A DNA stretch of 64,000 nucleotides from Flavobacterium sp. Lineage in GTDB: Bacteria; Bacteroidota; Bacteroidia; Flavobacteriales; Flavobacteriaceae. This document shows, one piece after another, positions 57,586-64,000 of the stretch. The position numbers and the translations under genes were made by a program. Location: the NCBI GenBank assembly GCA_024644655.1, contig JAHEHJ010000004.1, forward strand, positions 31,275-95,274. The letters are read 5' to 3'. The notes beneath the pieces are model-generated. The model was not told where the DNA came from, ran no database searches, and saw only the letters and a list, made by a program, of their open reading frames with translations. Positions within the stretch are counted from its first letter, which is position 1, and every line of letters starts with the position of its first letter.

Positions 57586-60500
57586 ATGAAAAACAATTTA
57601 CTATTTGAAAAAGCCAATGTCTTTTTGTTGAGGAGTTTGGCTTTTCTGGTTATGTTTGTTTTTACAGTCAAAAGTTGGGCGCAGGCTACCTTGCCTGTTT
57701 CTGCTCCATTTACGACTGTGACAACAGCAGGAGCTGGGACTATGCCAACCGGTTTTACACATTCTGGTTTAACAGGGTATGCAGGTTCGTTAAAGTTTGA
57801 TACGCAAGATGATTATCTGCAATTAAATTTTACAGGTGTACCGGGTACTTTAACATTTGATGTAGGAGTAAATAATACTTATCCAGGTACTATCCCTGCT
57901 ACAGTTACTTTTACAGTTCAACAATCAGTAGATGGAACTACTTGGACTTCTTTAGCAACGTATTCAAATGTGGCTGGTGGAACTAAGTCTATTTCAAGTA
58001 TTGGAACCAGTATTAGATATTTTAGATGGTACTATACTATAAAACCATCTGGTACAAATTTATCAATGAGAAATATTAGTTTAACTGCTGGTGCTGTTTT
58101 GTCAAATCCAACATTTAACGCTTTTTCAAATGTAAATAAAGTATATGGAGATTCTGGATTTACTATGTCAGCTTCTTCAGATAGTGCTGGAGCAATTACC
58201 TATACAAGTACTGCCACTTCTGTTGCTACAATTAACAGTAGTACTGGTGCTGTAGTTATAAAAGGAGCTGGTACAACAACAATTATCGCTAATCAAGCAT
58301 CTGCTGGATTATTCAATTCTGGTTCAACTTCAGCTACTTTAACTATTAGTCCAGCAACTTCTGGATTGACAATTACTGCAAATGGGGTTTCTAAAACCTA
58401 TGGGACTTCATTAACTAACGGTTCATCTACAGGGTTTTCGGTTTCGGGATTGTTATATACAGACACTTTAGGTACAGGTGCAACTGTTACTAATACCTAT
58501 GGAACAGGAGCTGCTTCAACAGATTCTGCAACTTTAAGTGCTGTTTCGCCAGCGGTATATACTGGTTCTGTTACACCTTCTGCTTTAATTAATGGAACAG
58601 GTGCTACTTATAATGCGGCTAATTATGCGGCGGTAACTTATGTAAGTGGTGATATTACTGTTAGTAAAGCAAATCAATCAATTGTTTTTACATCAACAGA
58701 TTCAAAAGTATACGGTACTGCTGATTATTCACCAGCTGCAACTTCAGTAACTTCAGGAGTTAATGCGATTACCTATTCAACAAATGGAAGTACAGTTGCG
58801 ACTATTGAATCAGGAAATATTCATATTGTTGGTATTGGCTCTGCTGTTATTACTGCAGCACAAGCCGGTGATGATAATTATAATACTACTTCAGCAACAC
58901 AAACATTAACTGTTACAGCAAAAAACTTAACGGTTACTGGTTTAACAGCAAATAATAAAAACTTTGATGGTACTACTAATGCTACGTTAAGTGGTTCAGC
59001 TACTTTAGTTGGAGTTGTAGGTTCTGATGATGTATCATTATCAGGAACTGCTGTAGCAACTTTTGCTTCTTCATCTGTAGGAACTGGAATTCAAGTAAAC
59101 ATTACAGGTTATAGTTTAAATGGAACTACAGCTGGTAATTATACATTAACTCAGCCTATACTTACAGCAGATATTATTGCTAATACACCAACATTATTTA
59201 CAAGTGGTTCATTAGCAGCTGTTAATGCTACTTATGGAACAGCTAGTGCTACTCCATCAAGTTTTAATGTTAGTGCACAATCGTTAACAGATTCTATTTT
59301 AGTTTCGGCACCAGCCGGATTTGAAGTGTCTTTATCTAGCGGTAGCGGATACAGTTCTTCTGTTTCTTTTGGAGCAGCTGGAAGTGTATCAAGTACGCCA
59401 ATATTTGTTCGTTTAGCTGCTGCTACTTTAGCAGGAACGTATTCGGGTGATGTTACAGTTTCAAGCAATGGAGCTTCTTCTCTTACAGTAGCAATAGCTA
59501 GTAGTACTGTAGCTCCAAAAGAATTGACTATTTCTGGATTAACTGGAGTAGACAAAACATATGATGGAACAACTACAGCAACTGTAATAGGTTCAGCTAC
59601 TTTAAATGGAGTAGTGGGTGCTGATGATGTGACTTTAAATAGTACTTCAGTTACTTATAGTTATGCAACTGCTTCAGCTGGTGCAAGCAAGCCTGTTACA
59701 GTTTTAGGATTCACATTAAATGGAACGGCCTCAGCTAACTATACTGTTGCTCAACCAACAGGAATTACAGCTACTATCAATAAAGCAGCTTCTACCATTT
59801 CAGTTACAGGAGCCTTTACATTCACATATAACGGTACCGCTCAAGGACCAAACACTTCAAGTGTAACGGGTTCTACAGGTGCAGTATCCTATAACTATAC
59901 AGGTGTTAGTCCTGTTGTTGCAGCTAGTTCAACTAGACCAACTAATGTTGGTAGCTATACAGTAAATGCTACTGTTACTCCAGATTCAAACTATGAGGCA
60001 GCAACTTCTACTGACTTTAGTTTTGCAATTGGTAAAGCCGATCAAACTATTACTTTGGCGGAAACAGATGCTAAAACAACCGCAACTACTACTTACACAC
60101 TTACGGCTAATGCAAGTTCAGGATTAGCAATAACTTATTCAAGTTCTAATTCGGCTGTTGCTACAATTAGTGGTAATACTGTTACTATAGTGGGTGCAGG
60201 TTCAACTACAATTACAGCTTTTCAAGCAGGAAATGATAATTATAATGCTGCAATAACAGCTACACAATCATTAACCGTTATTCAAGCTCCTATAGTATTG
60301 GCAGGTTGGGATTTTACAGGTGTTGGAACAGTTACTAATACTACAATTGCAGCTACTACTTTTAATTCAAGTTTAGTTTCTATTTCAGGTGCTAATAATA
60401 TTACACGTGGTTCTAGTGCTGCATGGAGTAATGCAGCAAATTCATTTAGAACTACAGGATTCCAAAATAATGGTATTGCTACGTCAAATACAGATTATTT

Positions 60501-63500
60501 CCAAACAACAATTAAACCTGCAACGGGTAAATTGATTAGTTTAACATCTATTAATGCAAATTTAGCTGGAACAGCTGGATTTGCTGTTTCGCCTGGTGTA
60601 AGTTCTCAATTTGCATATAGTACTAATGGTACAACATTTACTTTAATTGGTTCTCCTATTGTAACCATAGGTACACCAGCTACACTTTCAGTAGATTTAA
60701 CTGGTGTAACTGCACTTCAAAATATTCCGGCGGGTACTACAGTTACTTTCCGTTACTATGCTTCTGGTCAAACTACTACTGGTGGTTGGGGATTCCAATC
60801 TGCAGCTAGTGCAGGAACAAATGGATTAGCATTTAGTGGTTTTGTATATCAAGTACCAGCTCCTATAATTACTAGTACATTAACGTCGACAGCAACTGTA
60901 GGTACGGCATATAGTTATTCTATAACTGCAGATAATAGTCCAACAAGTTTTAATGCTACAGGATTGCCAACTGGATTATCTATTAATTCAACTTCAGGTT
61001 TAATTAGCGGAACTCCAACTGTGGCAGGAACATATACAGTTTCAATTAGTGCTACAAACATAACTGGTACAGATACTAAATCTTTAGAACTTACTATAGG
61101 AAAAGCAAATCAAACCATAACATTCGGAACTTTAGCTAATAAAACTTATGGTGATGCTTCATTTACTTTAAATGGTACAGCTACTTCAGGGTTAACAGTT
61201 ACTTATTCAAGTTCTAATACAAGTGTGGCCACTATTTCTGGCGCTACAGTTACTGTTGTAGGTGCTGGTTCTACAACTATTACCGCTTCACAAGTTGGCG
61301 ATGATAATTATAACACAGCTTCAACAGTTGATCAAGTATTAGTTATAAATAAAGCGAATCAAACTATTTCATTTAGTGCATTGTCACCTAAAAATGATGT
61401 AGATGGTTCATTTACATTAGGAGCAACAGCTTCTTCAGGATTGGATATTAGTTATACTAGTTCAAATACAGCTGTGGTTACTATTAGTGGAAATACTGTG
61501 ACTATAGTAGCTCCTGGTACTTCAACAATTACGGCTTCTCAAGCGGGTAATGATAATTATAATGCAGCTATTTCGGTAGACCAAGAGCAAACGATTATCA
61601 ATACACAATTGGCAAATCAAATTATTACATTCAATGCTTTACCATCAGTAACTTATGGAGATGCTCCATTTACATTGAATGGTACAGTTGATTCTGCATT
61701 AACTATAACTTATGAAAGTTCTAATCCTGCTGTTGCTTCGATATCAGGTAATGTAGTTACTATTCACACTCCAGGAACTGTTGTAATCACTGCGTCACAA
61801 GATGGTGATAGTGGACACAATCCTGCAGTAAGTGTAACACAAACATTAGTTGTGGCTAAAAAAGGATTAAATGCAGTTAATGTAAGTGTTGCAAGTAAAT
61901 CTTATGATGGGACTACTTCAGCAACATTAAACGCTGAATTATCAGGTGTTGTAGGTTCAGATGATGTTGTACTTAATCATGCTGCAGTTTTTGCTACTGC
62001 AAATGTAGGAACAGGTATTGCTGTAACAGCCAATCTTTCTTTAAGTGGATTAGAATCTAGTCGTTATGAAGTAGCTCAACCTTCAGGTTTAAGTGCGGAT
62101 ATCACATTGGCAGATCAAATAATTTCATTTGGTGCTTTAACTGATAAAACATATGGTGATGCTGCTTTTACATTAAGTGCAACTGGGGGAGCATCAGGTG
62201 AACCAATCGTGTTTACAAGTTCAGACCCATTAATTGCTACAGTAACTGGTAATACAGTTACAATTGTAGGAGTTGGACTTGTTACAATCACAGCTTCACA
62301 AGCTGGAAATTCTAATTACAATGCGGCTACAGATGTTGCTCAATCATTTACAGTAAATAAAGCCAATCAAACGATTACTTTTAATACATTAGTGAACAGA
62401 ACTACTGCTGAAACTACTTATACTTTAAATGCTTTTGCTACTTCATTTTTAGCTGTTACTTATGCTAGTTCGAATACTGCAGTTGCAACAGTTTCAGGGA
62501 ATATAGTAACTATAGTAGGTCCAGGATCTACTACAATTACAGCTTCTCAAGTAGGTAATGAATTTTACAATGCAGCTACTGAAGTATCACAATCACAATT
62601 AGTATTAACTGCTATTGCAAAATGGACATTTGATGCTGTGACTTTAACTTCACCAGGTAGTAGTGCTGTAATCTCTGCTGGTTCAGCAGTTGCAGATCAA
62701 GGATTGCAAACTTCAGGTAGTTTATTTAGCGCAACTCATACTGGTGCTGCTACAATTTGGACTACTCCAGCAGGTAATGGGTCAACTAAATCGGTAACTT
62801 CTGACCGTTGGGCTGTTGGCGATTTCTATCAATTTAAAGTCAATACTTCAAATTATCATGATTTGGCAATTGCTTTTGATCAAACAGGTAGTAATACAGG
62901 ACCGTCTACTTTTAAAGTTCAATACAGTTTGAATGGAATTACATATTCAGATTTAGGTTCAACATACGTTGTTACTAATGATGGATGGAGTGGTACTTCA
63001 TATAAATCTATTTCAAATAAATCATTTGATCTTTCGGCTTTGTCTTCATTAAATAATAAGGCTGAGGTTTATTTCCGATTAGTAGATACTAATACAACTG
63101 CAATTAGTAGTTTATCTCCTGTTGCTACAGGTGGAACTAGCAGAGTTGATAACTTCGTTGTTACAGGTATCGCTTGTGAAGGTGCTACGGCTACTATTTC
63201 CGCTGATGGTGCTACTTCTTTCTGTGAAGGAGGAAGTGTAGTTTTAACAGCTAGCGAAGGACCAAGTTATTTGTGGTCTACTGGAGCTACAACTCAAAGT
63301 ATTACGGTTTCTGCTACCGGTAATTATTCGGTTCAGGAAATAAGTACAAATGGTTGTTCAGCAACATCAAATACTATAAGTGTTACAGCTACTCCATATA
63401 CTACAAACACAACAACAGTTTCAGCTTGTGATAGTTATATGTGGTCTGTAAACGGTCAAACCTACACTGCTACCGGTAACTATACCGTAGTTAACGGTTG

Positions 63501-64000
63501 TCAAACAGAAAATTTAAATTTAACTATTACCCCAAGTACAAGTCACACTACTACAATAAGTGCTTGTGATGGATATACATGGTCAGTAAATGATCAAGAA
63601 TATACTGCTTCAGGAACTTATACTGTGACTGATGGTTGTCATTCTGAGATATTAGTATTGACTATCAATAGTAATTCTGTTCATACAACAACGGTTAGTT
63701 CATGTGGAAGTTATACATGGAATAATACGACATATACATCTTCTGGTACATATACTGGTAGCACTACAAATTGTGTAACTGAAGTATTGAATTTAACTAT
63801 TACTCCTTGTAATTCTATTGTAAATGTGAAACTACACCTTCAAGGTTACTACGATGCTACTGCACATGCAATGCGTCCAGTAATGGCTAATCAAGGAGTT
63901 GGAAGTAGTTCAACAGATGTAGATACAGTAACTGTAGAGTTACATGATGCTACTACGTTTGCTACAGTAGCTACCGCTACAGCGACATTACATACAGATG
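57586..64000 (+). CDS. Giant MBG/YDG-domain secreted protein, 3' end outside window
   Basis: An uninterrupted frame of at least 2138 codons from the ATG at 57586 to the window end. Signal peptide ~1-33 (SLAFLVMFVFTVKSWAQ). After an N-terminal beta domain come about eight MBG-type modules (KANQTITF, KTYGDASFTL, SSSNTSVATISG, GAGSTTITASQ, DDNYN) of ~80 residues, three YDG-type modules (KTYDGTTTATV, GVVGADDVTL, NYTVAQPTG) and one putative-Ig domain near 60865-61098 (GLPTGLSI, GLISGTPTVAGTYTV). Two larger beta-sandwich regions lie at ~60300-60860 and ~62620-63180. From 63409 there are three short Cys repeats (SACDSYMW, NLNLTITP), then a domain starting VKLHLQGYYDATAHAM. A T9SS sorting domain beyond the edge is likely but not seen. 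Confidence 0.9.
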   Translation, partial: MKNNLLFEKANVFLLRSLAFLVMFVFTVKSWAQATLPVSAPFTTVTTAGAGTMPTGFTHSGLTGYAGSLKFDTQDDYLQLNFTGVPGTLTFDVGVNNTYPGTIPATVTFTVQQSVDGTTWTSLATYSNVAGGTKSISSIGTSIRYFRWYYTIKPSGTNLSMRNISLTAGAVLSNPTFNAFSNVNKVYGDSGFTMSASSDSAGAITYTSTATSVATINSSTGAVVIKGAGTTTIIANQASAGLFNSGSTSATLTISPATSGLTITANGVSKTYGTSLTNGSSTGFSVSGLLYTDTLGTGATVTNTYGTGAASTDSATLSAVSPAVYTGSVTPSALINGTGATYNAANYAAVTYVSGDITVSKANQSIVFTSTDSKVYGTADYSPAATSVTSGVNAITYSTNGSTVATIESGNIHIVGIGSAVITAAQAGDDNYNTTSATQTLTVTAKNLTVTGLTANNKNFDGTTNATLSGSATLVGVVGSDDVSLSGTAVATFASSSVGTGIQVNITGYSLNGTTAGNYTLTQPILTADIIANTPTLFTSGSLAAVNATYGTASATPSSFNVSAQSLTDSILVSAPAGFEVSLSSGSGYSSSVSFGAAGSVSSTPIFVRLAAATLAGTYSGDVTVSSNGASSLTVAIASSTVAPKELTISGLTGVDKTYDGTTTATVIGSATLNGVVGADDVTLNSTSVTYSYATASAGASKPVTVLGFTLNGTASANYTVAQPTGITATINKAASTISVTGAFTFTYNGTAQGPNTSSVTGSTGAVSYNYTGVSPVVAASSTRPTNVGSYTVNATVTPDSNYEAATSTDFSFAIGKADQTITLAETDAKTTATTTYTLTANASSGLAITYSSSNSAVATISGNTVTIVGAGSTTITAFQAGNDNYNAAITATQSLTVIQAPIVLAGWDFTGVGTVTNTTIAATTFNSSLVSISGANNITRGSSAAWSNAANSFRTTGFQNNGIATSNTDYFQTTIKPATGKLISLTSINANLAGTAGFAVSPGVSSQFAYSTNGTTFTLIGSPIVTIGTPATLSVDLTGVTALQNIPAGTTVTFRYYASGQTTTGGWGFQSAASAGTNGLAFSGFVYQVPAPIITSTLTSTATVGTAYSYSITADNSPTSFNATGLPTGLSINSTSGLISGTPTVAGTYTVSISATNITGTDTKSLELTIGKANQTITFGTLANKTYGDASFTLNGTATSGLTVTYSSSNTSVATISGATVTVVGAGSTTITASQVGDDNYNTASTVDQVLVINKANQTISFSALSPKNDVDGSFTLGATASSGLDISYTSSNTAVVTISGNTVTIVAPGTSTITASQAGNDNYNAAISVDQEQTIINTQLANQIITFNALPSVTYGDAPFTLNGTVDSALTITYESSNPAVASISGNVVTIHTPGTVVITASQDGDSGHNPAVSVTQTLVVAKKGLNAVNVSVASKSYDGTTSATLNAELSGVVGSDDVVLNHAAVFATANVGTGIAVTANLSLSGLESSRYEVAQPSGLSADITLADQIISFGALTDKTYGDAAFTLSATGGASGEPIVFTSSDPLIATVTGNTVTIVGVGLVTITASQAGNSNYNAATDVAQSFTVNKANQTITFNTLVNRTTAETTYTLNAFATSFLAVTYASSNTAVATVSGNIVTIVGPGSTTITASQVGNEFYNAATEVSQSQLVLTAIAKWTFDAVTLTSPGSSAVISAGSAVADQGLQTSGSLFSATHTGAATIWTTPAGNGSTKSVTSDRWAVGDFYQFKVNTSNYHDLAIAFDQTGSNTGPSTFKVQYSLNGITYSDLGSTYVVTNDGWSGTSYKSISNKSFDLSALSSLNNKAEVYFRLVDTNTTAISSLSPVATGGTSRVDNFVVTGIACEGATATISADGATSFCEGGSVVLTASEGPSYLWSTGATTQSITVSATGNYSVQEISTNGCSATSNTISVTATPYTTNTTTVSACDSYMWSVNGQTYTATGNYTVVNGCQTENLNLTITPSTSHTTTISACDGYTWSVNDQEYTASGTYTVTDGCHSEILVLTINSNSVHTTTVSSCGSYTWNNTTYTSSGTYTGSTTNCVTEVLNLTITPCNSIVNVKLHLQGYYDATAHAMRPVMANQGVGSSSTDVDTVTVELHDATTFATVATATATLHTD
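61102..62602 (+). repeat. Array of MBG-type coding repeats in the giant protein
   Basis: Modules start at 61102, 61351, 61609, 62107 and 62359, with one YDG-type module between the third and fourth. Further copies start near 58675 and 60034. Lengths vary (249-258 bases), so this is a diverged array rather than exact tandem DNA repeats. Confidence 0.8.

Noticed and set aside
59232..59555. 107-codon minus-strand frame within the giant MBG/YDG gene
   Set aside because: It lies inside an uninterrupted plus-strand frame with recognisable domains; low-complexity Thr/Ser/Ala codons leave the opposite strand free of stops.

Overview
The window looks like a chromosomal segment of an AT-rich Bacteroidota member, most probably Flavobacterium or a close relative. 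Four things point there: type IX secretion system (T9SS) C-terminal sorting domains, TTG/TTTG-N18/19-TAnnTTTG promoters, absence of clear Shine-Dalgarno sites, and a housekeeping set (gltA, a DDAH-like hydrolase, ctlX, recR) typical of that group. This is inference from protein and promoter style; no rRNA lies in the window.

Layout. 1-766 is the 3' part of gltA (citrate synthase). 1162-5106 holds a two-gene unit for secreted surface proteins. 5208-7059 holds two guanidino-group hydrolases (DDAH-like and CtlX). 7122-10424 is housekeeping: a MarC-family membrane protein, a CoA-binding protein, a sodium:solute symporter and recR.

10498-46606 is one very long co-directional polysaccharide (capsule or O-polysaccharide) locus of 34 called genes. 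It starts at a textbook Bacteroidota promoter (10446-10475). It encodes a Wza-like export lipoprotein, a Wzc-like tyrosine kinase, a Wzm/Wzt ABC transporter, nucleotide-sugar enzymes, at least eleven glycosyltransferases, O-/N-acyltransferases, a NodB-type deacetylase and two related polytopic membrane proteins that may be polymerases. The predicted sugar building blocks are UDP-GalNAcA (WbpP plus WbpO), UDP-GlcA/UDP-GalA (Ugd plus a 4-epimerase), GDP-L-fucose (Gmd plus Fcl) and a dTDP-4-keto-6-deoxyhexose (RfbB). I see no initiating phosphoglycosyltransferase, no Wzx flippase, and no rmlA/C/D or manB/C, so those must be encoded elsewhere. A small winged-helix regulator (19803-20303) sits between the sugar-nucleotide block and the ABC transporter. 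Its promoter is enclosed by a perfect inverted repeat.

47449-64000 is a run of three giant secreted repeat proteins. The first is 2018 aa with six exact 258-bp repeats. The second is 1179 aa with three 264-bp repeats and shares its C-terminal module with the first. The third is at least 2138 aa, built from MBG- and YDG-type domains, and is cut by the window end. The upstream regions of the four surface-protein transcription units share ATCGA-containing elements, suggesting common regulation. A perfect LacI-operator-like palindrome precedes the 1179-aa gene.

Most interesting items: the formyltransferase/beta-propeller fusion (35093-36697), the palindrome-enclosed promoter of the regulator, the shared surface-protein upstream element, and the duplicated polymerase-like membrane proteins flanking a deacetylase. 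I found no CRISPR array, tRNA, rRNA, IS element or phage module.
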